A stretch of DNA of 64,000 bases, taken from the NCBI GenBank assembly GCA_012934845.2, contig WNNJ02002563.1, positions 26,229 to 90,228 on the forward strand, read 5' to 3'. Within the stretch, counting starts at the first letter, position 1. The number at the start of each line of letters is the position of its first letter. Positions 13,101 through 27,900 of the stretch are shown piece after piece. The DNA is from Pomphorhynchus laevis. Taxonomy: Eukaryota; Acanthocephala; Palaeacanthocephala; Echinorhynchida; Pomphorhynchidae. Below the pieces are notes generated by a model. It did not search any database and was not told the DNA's origin. It worked only from the letters and a program-made list of their open reading frames with translations. The translations under genes were made by a program, and so were the position numbers.

Positions 13101-15903
13101 TACAACAAACTCTAAACTCCATGATTCAATTCGTTCATAAGTTTATCTGAATAATATCTTTTCCGAAACACTACAAATATGTCATCAATGTATCGACAAT
13201 ACATAATCGGACTTATCTCTAAACCATCAAGTATATTTTGTTCATATAATTCGAGATACAAAATTGCATAGACTGGCGCCACCGCAGTCCCCATCGCTGT
13301 TCCGTGTAGTTGTCTATAAAGACTTCCATTAAATTCAAAGACGTTATTTTCTAGGACAACTCTTAGTGCATCTTCGACAAATGCTTTCTTATTATCAGGC
13401 CACTTTGCTTTATCCATATAATACTTAATAGCAGATATACCTTTATTGTGTGGGATTGAGGTATAAAGCGAAACTACATCGATTGTTGCCATTACATGAT
13501 TCTTTAATATAAGATGCTTATTTAGTCGAAAACGCCCTAAAAAATTCTCGCTGCTAGATAGACGGGATGGTACATATTTCAGCAGAGGCTCTAGTTCCTT
13601 ATGTAATAGCTTACTAATCTTTTCCGTTTCCATCCCAATGTTACTCACTATTGGTCTACCTAAACATGGATTTGTCTGTTTATGAGTCTTAGGAAGCATG
13701 CAGAAACGTCCAACTTTCGGGTTATCTTGCATCAGTTGTTCTAAATCGAACATTGTAAATACGACGATGAAACATGTTTTTCAAGCATTGCTCTCATCGA
13801 TTTTGACATGGGTATTATATTTTCATCACATTTTTCATAATTATGACTATTTAACTGCCTCTCGCCTTCTTCTATATACTTATCAGTAGGCCATATGACA
13901 ATTTCACCACTTTTATTGGCCTTCTTAAATACTACGTCTTTCATATTTTTAAGTTCTTTTAAAGAGTTAGTAAATTTTCGATCAATGTTCGAATTTGCAA
14001 TTTCACTTGGAAGTAATGTTCCAAATTTTGAGAACAATTCATTGCCAACAAAATTACTTGCCCGCTTTTGATTCGAAATATTATGTTCGTCTGTATGTAA
14101 TGGTTTGCACATCAGTGGTACTGAACGTAATGTTTTAATTCGATCAGGACGGTTAAACTCTCGTGGAGTAATATTAAAATTTAATCCCATCGACAAAACA
14201 TCCAGTTGATTATTTGTAAATTTCTTATTACTGAGATTTGTTACTAAATCATAATTTTTAGTATAGGGAGGATATTTAAACTTTGTACTACATCGAGTGC
14301 GTCTATTGGCAAAATAATGAAAATTTTCTAGTTCGGAAATTGAAACATGTCTACCCACCAAAACGCTTGCTTTTTTAGCCTTTATTGCCATAAATTTTTT
14401 ATATGTATACTGATCAAATACAAAATTGCAGCTCACGTTCTTAACACGATTATAAAACTTAAATGTGACAAGTATCAATGCAATTTCTGCCTTTTTAAGA
14501 ATGTTTCGTAGAATTATATCAGTTTTTGAATAACACCATTTTTGAGCGACATTAGGACTAATGCAGAGACTTTTTTTATACACAAACCTTTAGGAACCAC
14601 ACCGTATGTATAGAAAAATGCTAGAAAATGTACATGTGCATAGATTGATGCTTGTTTGGAAGATGAAAGGATCCTCACACGGATCATTGATATATTTGAA
14701 TCGTCATATTTATACCGAAAACCATCATGAAAACCGACATATATCCATGCGCGTAGTGCTCATCCAATGCATATCAAGCGGAATATGATCATTAACGAGG
14801 CACGCCGAATAATTAAAATATGTAGCAGATCAATAGATCGTGAATTACATTTACGAGCATTGGCTGATCACTTAGTTAATAGAGGTTATAAAAAACGAAT
14901 GATATTTCATCAAATTAATATTGCACGAAATACGGAGAATAATACCAGGGAACAAAAATTAAATATTTGTTCAGGATTCATTGGAATTAACTATGCTCCT
15001 ACTTTATCCAATGTAAAGCACGAAATTGACAATCTTACGAAAGGAGCTAGCAAGAATTTCAAGTGTGATACATTTAGAGTACTCTCTGTGTATTATAAAA
15101 CAGGAAATTCAATAAAGCATTGCTTAGTTAGCTCTGTCTTAAACAAAAACACGATGATAGAAGAAGGTGGCAAAAAGAAATGTTTAAGAAATAGATGCAA
15201 ATGCTGTTTAACTATGAAAGAATCGAATTATTATCAAAGCAATTTAACAAATCTAAAGTATAAAATTAAATCAACCAGTAATTGTGCAACTGAAGGTATT
15301 GTCTATTTAGCTACATGTCGTGAATGCCCGGCGCAATATGTTGGTGAATCTGGTCGTAGTCTAAGCAGCAGATTATGCAACAGACGAGCCGATATTAAGG
15401 CAAAACGGCCAACAGATGCTGCTGTGATTCATTCATTAGATCATAATAAAGATGATGTTTTTGATTATAATATTATTTCCTTATCTAATGATAAGATAAG
15501 AAGAAAACATAAAGAAATGAACCTTATTGGACAAATTTCAACTGATATTACTCCAAACATTAATACGGATCACTGTTTTGCTTGGAGAGATTTAACATGA
15601 TTATCTATATATTTATTTTATTTTTAGGAACACTAATTGTAAGACTTGTGCTAATGTTTGTACTGTGTTTTAAGATTGTTGTATAGCTGATGAAGCTCAA
15701 TGTAATAAGCGAAACGTTCTTAAAAACAGTTGGTTTTTGCTGGTAATTCTACAACATATTATATATATATATCTCGGAGTGATACATTAGACTGATGGAG
15801 CTGATGATCAAAGTCAAGTTATTTAGCAGAACACATAGATTTACACTCAATCGTAGCCAATTATGGCTCCTTGACCACAGTTACAAGCGATTTTTCGCAC
15901 TAT

Positions 15904-15989
<86 letters not shown>

Positions 15990-18900
15990 CACATATATAT
16001 TTATATATATAGTTATATACTAAATGTTGTTGCTTGATAGACTGGACTTCGATTCACGACTTTCAATCGCCATGTTACTTCATGGTTATTATATATATTA
16101 TAATAAAAATGAAATTATTATATATATAATCATTTCATTTTATATATATATAATTTATATCGTAACAATTTGTTACATTTACTACTTAATGTTAATAGAA
16201 ACAAATCGTGTAAAAATATAGGTTGTATATTGTTTGTTGAAAGTTCATCAATTTCATTTTGTTACATAAGCTAGATAATAATGTTATAATTTTCTTACCG
16301 AAATATAAATTGTTTTTAATAAATTTTTTCCTAGTCCTAAAATAGAATGTTACTTTATATTAATTCGAATATTTTATGTTAATCATCCTCTAAAGTTCCA
16401 AACAGTTATTAGTATTAAGTACATATATCATCAATATATCGAAATATATTTTATATATTTTAGTAATATAAATATAAAACTTTTATATTTCATACCTTTA
16501 TATTTTTTTGATTTATTTTTACACAGTTATGAACAAATTCATATTCTATAAAGCTTAAAAACAAGTCAGCTATAATTGGGCTACTATTACCACCCATTGG
16601 AACACCTTTTACTTGTCTAAATATAGATGTCCCTACCTTTAAATAATTTTGATTTATTAAAATATTTAAGGATTCTAATAATTCAAAGTTATCCATATAT
16701 TTATATTTACTTGATTGTTTAATTTTTGTTAGATATGCGTTTTAGTTATTATAGCATTTCTCGAATATAATATTAATTTGTTTTTCTAATTTATCATTAG
16801 TATCTAACGTTTCTTTAATATCTGCTAAATCTAGATTTGTATAAAGCGCACAAATCAGCTAACTGAGTAATTATATTTAAAAATAATAAATAAAAAATCT
16901 AATTAAAATATCAAATATTAAATTTAACATATATTAAATATTGTTCCAATTCTTAACATTTCATTTTTTAATGTATTATATTTTATAATATATGGTATGC
17001 ATGAATGCTCATGCAAAAATACGTTTCTTGTAAATTTAAATATATCATCTTTTAGATATAAATTTAAAGTAGTTTTAATTGATGTTAATTTAATGTTTAT
17101 ATCTAGATATACATCTTATTTTTTATCAATATTTGTTTGAGTAAGAATGACGCTACATGGATAAATTTGTTCACTTATTAAATAAAAATTATTAGGGTTA
17201 AATACACATATATCATTAATGTGCCGAAACATATACTTCATATCTTTTATAGTTAAGATTTATTTTTTAGAACAGTTATAAACAAATTCATATTCTATAA
17301 AGCTTAAAAACAAGTCAGCTATAATTGGTCTACTATTACAACTCATTGAAACATATTTTATTTGTCTAAATATAGATGCTACTGTTAAATAATTTATAGT
17401 CCCTACTTTTAAATAATTTTGATCAAAATATTTAAGGATTCTATTAATTCAATTTTATTCATAAATATTTAATTTTATATAAAATATCAGCAATCAACTG
17501 CTTAATTGTTAAATATATGAATCAAAGTATTATTTGATTAATACTTTAATCAAATAATAGATGGAGGAACGATCCATGGATATATGGGTTTGTTGCGACA
17601 TAAACCACGATGTGGTCCAATAAGCAGCCGTGGACAGCTAGCGGGTGTATTATGATGGTGGTGGATCACTTTTTAGCAACCGGTGTTTCTATAAAGTGCC
17701 ATATATCGGAATTCGGGCTTATACACTGGCATAGCGAAATGCCCCGCTATCAAAAAAGGATATGTGCTTCCTTGGGTGTGGCGAACCCTCGTGGTATCCT
17801 AGCCTCTATGCAATACCTGAAAATGAAAAATGAAAGTGAAAGTAAAAGCGTCTACAAAAATTGATCAATCCTCAAATACTAATTCAAAGGATCAGCAGAC
17901 TTGTTTTCTCGGATTCCGAAGCCGGGGTCTGTGTTATATCCGCATTGCTACCATCAATGCTAGGAATCTTCTCTAAGAGTCCTACCATCAATGCTAGGAC
18001 TCTTCTCTAAGAGTCCTAGCATTGATGGACTTCTCTCGATATTTGTTGCATCTCTGAATGCCGATTACCTTTTACTAATAAATCATACATCAATGTTTCA
18101 AATGAAAATTATAGTTATACAATGTGCCACTCTTGCCCTACTGACAACTCTGGTCGAAACGGGATGGCAATTATCATTCGTACTAGTTTAGCTGACCATC
18201 TAACCGTTTGGCAACCAACATCTGACAGACTAGCCTTAATTCGTCTAAAAGGGAAGAATGCGAACTGGACCATATTGAGTGTGTATGCTCCCACGAACTT
18301 CACCTGTCAATCGCTAGTAGATACTTTCTTCAACGACCTTGACTTTGCTTTAGGCAGCGTGCCTTCTCAAGATTTCCTTGTAGTTGCAGGTGACTTCAAT
18401 GCGCAACTCCAGTACTCATACTTTACAGTCACTTTTGTGGGTAAACAAGCAATTGGAATACATATATGCCAAACATTTATTCAAAAATTAATTCATACTG
18501 TTTCAGCATAATATGGCCTAACTCTAAACGTGTTGAACTGAAAAATACTTTCGTTTTGTCATCCTCATTTTGATATAAAATTATACGAACAATTGCTTGA
18601 ACATGTGCACGCCTTTAAATACCTGGGTACGGTAATATCCAACGAATTTAAATGTGATGATAAAATAACCAATCGCATTGTAACAGCAAGCAAAAGTTTT
18701 CATCGACTAAATAGGGTATGGCGTAATAGAAAGCTATCAATGAAAACTAAAGTTCGAGTTTACACTTCGATAGTTCGTCCAATTCTGTTGTACGGATCGG
18801 AATGCTGGCATGAAAATAAGCACAACCAGAAAAGTAATGTGGATGCAGATTATAAATGGCTTAGGCGGATTGCAAGAATAAATCCACTGCAACATATACC

Positions 18901-21900
18901 AAATGACACTGTGCGTAAAAATGCGGTATTGGGGATTTTGTTATTCAAATTATAAAAAAACAGATTACGTTTTCTTGGACATGTTCTGCGTATGGAAAAT
19001 GTACGTATTACAAAAATGGTGTTTCTTTCGAGCAATGACGCACACTGGACACGTCCTCGAGGTAGAGCAATACAATCCACATTAAAAACATTCGAAAATG
19101 ATGCGAAGAATATTATATTCGCGATTTAAAATATTGGCTTAAGCAATTCAAACGAAATTGGAGAACTGAATTGGAGAAGGTTGCTCAATACAGATTTTCA
19201 GGGATTTGTGTGACTACATGTTTAACTGATCTGCTTTATTCTTAATTTTGTTTTTCTTTTCTCGGTTGTAACCTACGGCCTGTTAAGGACTTTGGTTTCC
19301 ATATATATAGCTGACTTATTTTTAAGCTTTATTTAATATGAATTTGTTCATAACTGTTTAAAAATAAATTTAAATTTTAAAGATATGAAATATATATATT
19401 TCAATAAATTGATGATATATGTATTTAAAACTAATAATTTGTATTCAATAAGTGAACAAATTAATTACGGTAGCATTATTCATAATAAAACTAATATTGA
19501 TGGTAAAGAATGTATATATCTAGATATTAACATTAAATTAACATCAATTTATATAAATATGAACATTTGTTTAAAGATGAACATTGAATTGACATTTATT
19601 AGAACGATTATTAATTTGTATCGTAAAATGACATATTCAAATGTACAAGAAAAATATTTTTCCATGAGCATTCATGCTCTTTATATAATATTAAAACTAT
19701 ACATTAAATAACAAACTTTTACGAATTACAATGATATTTAATAATATTATTTTTCTTTAAAATCACTTGAATAATTTAATAAATACATATTTTTAATAAA
19801 ATGCTTTAATTAAAATCATACAGAAAATCATAAAATATAAATCATCAAAGTATTATTAAAAATAAATTTAAACTCTAAGTGAAAAATTTATAATGTTGTA
19901 AATATTATATTTTTTAAAATAAAATACACTAAGTAATCAAATTTCATCAGAGGAAATATTTAATCAGCATATATTTGACCCCGCTGCTGTGTTGCATCGA
20001 GGAATAAAGACTTTATCCAATAAAATATCAGTTATCCTAATGACGTCTTATTTTAATTTTGATATTTCATATATCATTTTATCAATTTATAAAAATTGAA
20101 TTTTCAAAAAATTATAAGGTCATATTAATCTAACTTATAGAAAATATTGAGATTTAAATATTTGTTTTTATTTAATTATATTTATAGTAAAAAATTTGGA
20201 GGTTTATGGAGATTGTAGACATGAGATTTATTGTTTAAAAAACTAAGAATTGTTGTAGCTGAATCAAAGAAAGGAGGAAAATTTTATTTGATATTTCGAT
20301 AACCACTGTTAGCAAGCATTTTCAGAAAATTACTAATAATAACAGTAATATTCTGAAGATGCTAACAGAGGTTAGTGAAATATCAAATAAAATTTTCCTC
20401 CATTTGATCGATCTCTAAAAATTCTTTATAAATACTGGATCATTATCAATTATTTAAAATCTTTAAAAATAATAGTATTTCAACAATAAATCTCGTGTCT
20501 ATAATGTCCATCAACCTCAAGAAAGTTCACTTTGACACTAAAGCAAATCTTGGTTATGGTACGAAGTACGTAGTCTCAGCTAACTGATCTGATTGTAGTA
20601 TTAATTTTCTCTTAATTGCATATATTGAAAACAAAGTGATATCTCAAAATTCACTTTATTATATTTTATGCAAGATCTAATTAACTATATGATTGATCGA
20701 TCAATCAATCATGTATGCCGATGATCTCATGATTATTTCAAGCGATCTGCACACATCTCATCAAGCTATAAATTAGCTCTATGTATCTTTATCAAATTAA
20801 CAAATACAATATAAGCATAACAAATTCTAAAATTGTCAAATTCATCAAAGGTGGTCATATTTACCTCACCGACAAACTACACCTTGATAACCATGCTCTT
20901 GATATTTAATAACTATCCATATCTCGGATTTTTCCTCAATATCCCCATTTGATCTCTCTTTATTAGTCAAACTTTAGTTGACCAGCTATTCGCTCTCACC
21001 TCTGCACTCTGAAAGTCAAACAAGCGTGAATCCACGCTGAATATCATAACATTTTTGCTTTCATAGAATTCAATTGGAAGAATTCGCATTTATCTAAACG
21101 TTCGCTTGTCTGAGAGTTTCTTTGCACATCCACCACAACAAATTTTGTAGTATTCGCATCCATTGTCGCGATCGTCAAACCCACTGCATTCGGGTTCATT
21201 CTTTCCAGCAATGTGCTTCGCTCTTTCAAGTTTTATCATGTTCATACCCATGTACCTTGAAACTTGATCAAATTGATCGTATGTATCGATTTTAATCTCA
21301 AAATTAAGAGATAATACCACATGCATGACAATTTCCTTTCCCTCTAATTCACTAATCGTAATCATTTTTATTTCTACTAAAATCCTACATATGATATATT
21401 AACAATGCTACGGATTCCTTTTAATCATCTGAATTTTGATTGGTTATTTTGACTACTAATATTATACAAGCTTTCGTCGAAAGCTTGCACGTTTTGTTTC
21501 GGAAATAATTCTCTACTATAATGTTCTTTAACATCACAAAACTATTTATTATAAAGTACAAAATACGAATTCTCAGTTAACTAATCTGATTGGCCGTATT
21601 AATTATCTCTCTAATCGCATATATTGAAAACGAAAATATATCTTAATATTTTACTAATTTTATCCACGTTTAGATCTGGGCGATGTCACTAAACAAAATT
21701 ACATATCTGAATTCACTTAAAATGAAATTATCAATAATAATTGGTGTAGTTCAAATGATATTGGGTCTGTTTCTACATTTGAGTAACATACTGTAAGTTT
21801 TTAAAATTTTAACTTTTTTATTATATTAAGTTTATCGTACTGACTGCTTGTTTTTATAAGAAGAGGTAAAGGCTAGTTATTCCATGATTTTCAAAAGAAT

Positions 21901-24900
21901 TCTCATAGCATACAAAGATAGCGAATTTATCAATTTTTATGCAAACTTCTGTGTTCATCGCCAAAATATAAAAGAATTAAATTGTTTTAAATAAATGTTT
22001 TGAAATAATATGAACACTTTTGTATTCGTACGATAAACACAATGGCAATTAATAATTCAGCATATTTGTTGTCGTTATCTGCTTGGCAAATCTTAGAAAA
22101 AAAATATCGTTATGATATTTGTAGATGCTGATAACCGCTTTAATGTATTTGAATATTTATTTTTTAAATTTTAAATAGTTGATAATTATCTATTATTGAT
22201 AAAGAATTATTGGAGCTGAATCAAAGAAAAGAGAAACTGTTTTATTGATATTTCACTAACCTCTCTTAGCATCTTTAGAAAATTACAACAGAGCTTAGCG
22301 AAATTATAACAATTAAAACAGGTTAGCGAAATATCAATAAAACTTTTCTTTTTCCTAGATCCTGCCCCAGTAATTCTTCAATTATTTTCTAATCTACACA
22401 TGTATTCAACTAAAGTTTAATTAACAATCTACTAACCTTGTCCCTGCAAAAGTTCTAATTAAAACTGGTTATACGAGTGATGTATCTCAATTTATTTAAT
22501 TTAAATTTATTTGATTTGAGTTAAAGTAAAATATTTAAGTGTGATTAAACTATATTTAGTGATAGCAGAAAGTAGCAAAATATTAAAATTAGTAAATCTA
22601 CTAATTATTTCAGTTTTTGCTCCAAAGTTTTAAGATTAAAGCCACTTTTATCGTTCTATTTATATTTTAGATATGTAGGTCACTGAAGAGTGTATATTCG
22701 TTTCTATACTTATCTAATATATGTAACTTGATTATAGATCAATATATGTACATAAATATGTAAAAATATTTATAAAATATTATAAATATGTTACATATAT
22801 GTGATATTTTTTATTATTGTTTATTACTATCCACATTCCATGTCATGAACGTTCAATATGTTGTTGCTGCAAATTTTGTAATCTGCAATGTACATCTTTC
22901 TATCATATATTCTCTTGTTTAATTCTTTCAACAACTACTCTAAGTAAAATCGATTCAATACCTGTAGATTCAACAATAATCAATCAACATTTACACGTAG
23001 CCTGATGATATATAAACGCCTTTAACTTAAAGTCAACGATCCTGCAAGTAAAATCTCACCCCCAGTCGTGATTAATATTTTAAATATTTTGCTTTCAATT
23101 GATGTAATTCCTATAACTTTTGCTATCAGCCCCAAGCCGAGAGGCTACAGTGGGCATTAATAAATTACTTATCAGATTATTGTTTATTATTATATTATTT
23201 TTTGTTATTTATCATTATGTTTAATTTATAAATAATTTATAGACGTAGACTCATTTACCTGGTCTGAATTGTTTATGTTTACTAATATAATAACAATTTC
23301 GTTAAGTTAGTAGATTTATCATGCTTCTTTCACAAAATTTAGCAGCTACAAATCGATTTTTATTTTGCTTGATGTTACATTTTGTTATAAAAGCATGCGC
23401 TGATGATTTTATAAATCATCGGTGCATGTTTTTTAAGTTAAGAATTAACAGGTATTTTATTTACATTATTAATCTATTTAAACGCATAATGACACATATG
23501 CTATGAGTACAACAAATAATAGCGTGGATGCTTTGTTTTAGGAGTATTCGTTTTTACATTGCATAATTAGCTTAAACTCTTTACTTATACTCTCTTATGG
23601 TTCTTTAGATATTTTAATCGAAAAATTGATATTTTCTTCGATTTTCTTCCAAAAATCATTTTCTTCATTTGCATGTTTGTGTATTTGGTAATTTTAATTT
23701 TCTACAAGTGGATACGTTACAATGGCAGCGCTGATTCGGTGTACGGTTCGTTTTGTGCGCCGTCACTTTTAGTTCGTAAGTACTGTTTTATTTATCCTTT
23801 ATTGTTTTTATTTTATACTTTAAAAATTATTATATTATTATATTATAATAATCTGACAAAAGAAATTAACGATAATGTTACGTTCCATTGACAAAGACGA
23901 TTAAAATTTGTATTGTTATGATTTTTCTAATTGTTAACAATAAGATGTATTCACAATTGAGCTTATTTCGTTAGATATAGAAAGGAATTTGCCTATTTAA
24001 GTAATGCTTTACTAATAAATATTTATTCACATAAAACTTGTAAATTTTATGGGATGCAGAATTTTCAATTTTAAAAGAGTAATATTTGAAATAATTCCTC
24101 TTTAGTGATAAAGACTCTTAGATCACTTGTGTTTCATTTATGTTTTTGAAATTGTAATTCGAAATTGCTATTCGAAATTGTCATTCGAAATCGCTTCATT
24201 TACTACTTGATTGATTTTAAATTTACGTTTGTACTTAATGGTTTAAATCCACAAATATGAATCAAACCAAATAAAATGATACATAACAATTAAATAGCCT
24301 TTTAGTGCACTAAAGAATAATAATAAACTTAACCTTTCTCTCCAGCAAAACCATCAAATTAAAGTCAACTATTTTAAAGTACTTGACCGAACATCCAACA
24401 ATTTTAGGCAATTAATATTGGAGTTAATTTACATGAACATCATAAAAGAAATAATTACAATCATTTCCCTTATAGTATTTGATAAATCTTTTAATTTACA
24501 TTTTGACAGCAAGTCGATCAAATACTCAAACAAAGATTTTAATTTACTTAATGGACTAGCAAATAATTTTTTTAATTTATTGGGTTTTTTTTGACAAAAA
24601 TCAAAAATTTAAAAAGTCTTCATGTCACAAATTTACAGGATATCAGGTCTTGAATGCAATTTGCAATCCTAGTTATCTTAAACGTTGCGATTCCCAGTAG
24701 CAGCTCATAACTCTCATTTGAATAATCTGAAGAGTTTTGAAAAAATATTTAAGATTGACTATATTTACCTTTACTGTAGTATACGCCTTGATCGTAGCTT
24801 ATGTGCCACATCGATGAGACCACATAATCGTGATGGGTATGCAAAGATTGAAACGCTCCTTAGTCGTTTAGCGTCTGTGTTAGATGGCGATTCCGGGTTA

Positions 24901-27900
24901 AGCTTTACGAATACTGAAAAACTATGCAGTTTATACCTTTTTTAAAACAGAAAGAGCTTTAAGAAATCTCAACAAAAGTGGCAAATTTTGCACTCCGACT
25001 TGCGACTTGCAACAAAGCATATTGGTGAGTCATGCCTAGACCCTTCAAGGTATGTAGATTGACCCTGCTTGGCGTATAATATATGATTTGAACTATCAGT
25101 TTTGGGATAATCGAATCCGTTGTAAAATATGCTAGCACCATGTTGATTATGGTAGCAGGTACATTCTAATCAAATCCCGGACAACGAAACGGAATATAAT
25201 TTTCAATTCATTATACAAGGAATGATTACGGTACGGATAATGAAAAATGTATACTTAGATGCAGATCGTTTTCTAAAATTACACAATGATTACAGTACGG
25301 ATAATAAAAAATCTATACTTAGATGCAGATCGTTTCCTACACAACATGAAAATGATATGTCCAACATTGTCACTTGAATCTGAACGATTGTTATTTCCTC
25401 CCCCACAAAACTAGCTATAGTCGATTGGTCACTAGTATGTCCAAAAGGATTTTCCCAAAAGTATCCACTGTTGATGGCGGCTTCTGTAACCGCATCCATA
25501 CCCTAAAAGATGAAGTATTCTGTGTTGCGTATTATTTTTTGCAACAACTATGCAAATTGTGCCAAGGGAGATAATGTTTTTATTTATTTCAATTCCTTAT
25601 TATGAATTTTGCGGACATAATGATAAAATTAATTTCTTATTCAAATTTATTGTTTAATATATTATTAACTTTATTGTTATTAATTTATTTTTCTACTTTA
25701 AATTCTCCTTCTTTACTTTTCCTTTAAATTCTAATTGCAATAAATCGCTTTCCTTGGATTAAGTGAGTGTAATGTACACATGTATTGTGTGATTGCTATG
25801 CACAATCACAGAACATTATAAACACAATCATAACGTTTTCATAATGTAAGAATATTAGACGTATAATTTTCATTAATTAATCATTTTCATTATTTCTTTA
25901 TTATTTAGAATATATAAACATGTTTCTGTTTTCCTACGGTTCTACTGAGTGTTCATTAAGTCCTTTCTATCCCGGTCAGGTTTGTTATTCGTTTTAATAT
26001 TTTCCTCAAAAATATCTTTCATGTGTGTTTATTGTATATTAGTAAACGAACTAATTTATTAACAGAGTAATAAAAATTTATTCCAAAAATAATTAGCACT
26101 GTTTTCTTTCTTAAATATTTCCCCGTCAAAAGTTTCAACAACTTAAGCTATCGAATTATTGGAGCTGTATCAAAAATGGGTAAATTTTATTTGATATTTC
26201 GTTAAACTCTGTTAGCATCTTCAGAAAATTAATTTTATAGTCGATGGATTATTAGCATATCCAAAAGGATTTTCCAAGGGTATCTACGGTTAATGTTGGC
26301 TTCTGCTACCACATCAATACCCTAAAATAACGAAGTACTCTAGATAATAATTTTCTGAAGATGCTAACAGTGGTTATCGAAATACCAAATAAAATTGTTA
26401 TTCCTTCTTTGATCGAGCTCTAATAATTCTTTATCAATAATGGATCATAATCAACTATTTACTAATGTAAATAGAGAATGATTAAAAGTTTACTTAAGTT
26501 TATAGCAATTAAAAGATTTATATACATCAGTAAGTAAACGTACGATACCCCGTGATCGACCTTGACATTTTAAAAAAGCTGAGGCCGCTGTTTGTATAGA
26601 TTAAAAAGACTGGTATCTTTTACTTTACAACTGTTTACGAATATTGTTTATTGCTTGTTTCTGCGATATCCAAAACAACCTTTTAAGCCTATTTTATTAT
26701 TATTTTCACGGTGGTTAATAACTGCGCACAGCATATTCTCCTTCTAACTAAATATTTCCTGTTATTAAATGGGTTTTGATCAACTTTGCCCATGTGTTCC
26801 CTATGCATATCTTATGAGTGAACTATCGATTTTTTTGATCTAACATTTATAATTATGTCGAATTTTCGTCAACAGCTAATGACAAAGTTTATATCACGTT
26901 TGTGTGAAATTAATAACAAGCATTTGACCAGTCTGATGTTTGCATTTAATAAGTTTTATGCTTGTTGCCTGATTATTCTTATTACTACTTTTAATAATAA
27001 AGCTGTTCAATAATTACCATATTAGTAATAAATTTTTTAGGATATTCGTGTTCACTATTTACTACGAACCAATAACAATTATTTTTAGTTGGTAAAAATT
27101 CCCACTCATATTTATTATAGAAATTGCAAGGTAGGGAATTTATTTGAAAAATTTTACAAATTTTCAGTCGCTCCTAGCGACCTTTTTCAGGCAAAAAAAA
27201 TTAAAAATTTAATAGTAAAATCACAACTGCACGACACATATACACTTACAACAAAAACATCAAAGAAATTTTTACCGAAAATTACAAAACACAAGTATTG
27301 AAGTTCAGTTAAATAAAAATTGGCTAAAAAGCACTAAAATAATAAAACACGAATAAAATAGATATAACACTAAAGAATAAAACACCACATAAAACAAAAT
27401 CAAATTAAAATACAAATCAATCCAAAAACTACATGTTTATTCCAACTGCAAACCGTATTGTGGCAATCTCAAAATAACGTCTGCTTTATTGCCTTCAAAG
27501 ACTTTGCCACATTCTTGTCTTAAGAAAAGGGCTTCCTTAATTGTTCTAATTTTCTTATTCGTCTCTTGGTAAAGAACTTCAGCACCATCAAAATTAATTG
27601 TGATCACTGTTCTTGCAATGATTGTAGACCGCTGATGATGAGTTGGCCCCGCTGATGATGAGTTGGACATCACTATAAACAATTAGAATTTATTAAATTA
27701 TTAATAATTATAAACAATTGTTATAAGGTTTTATATAATTTATGTCAAGTTAGAAACTGCTTTATAATGCAAATCAGCTAACTGAGTCTACGTATTTTAT
27801 ATAATTATAAAATAAACAGATTAAATAATCCTTGAGAATGATTTGCCCAGTCTTTGAAGGCAATAAAGCAGACGTTATTTTGAGATTGCCACAATACGGT

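Larger units (their letters stand above)
11981..15757. mobile_element. PLE-A: inverted pair of a Penelope-like element
   Basis: A 3.8-kb structure with near-identical inverted arms of about 1.04 kb (12001-13037 on -, about 14705-15745 on +). The minus copy also has the RT part (13038-14583); the plus copy is 5'-truncated and joined to the 5' side of the minus copy. Both outer ends carry a hammerhead core and both are flanked by AT-rich dinucleotide tracts. The arms differ by one residue in 277 and one short length change upstream, so insertion was recent. Tandem and inverted arrangements like this are a known PLE habit. It lies in a V-ATPase intron. Confidence 0.9.

Noticed and set aside
15795-16037. 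Open frame with a long IYIYIY run
   Set aside because: It is the translation of an AT microsatellite.
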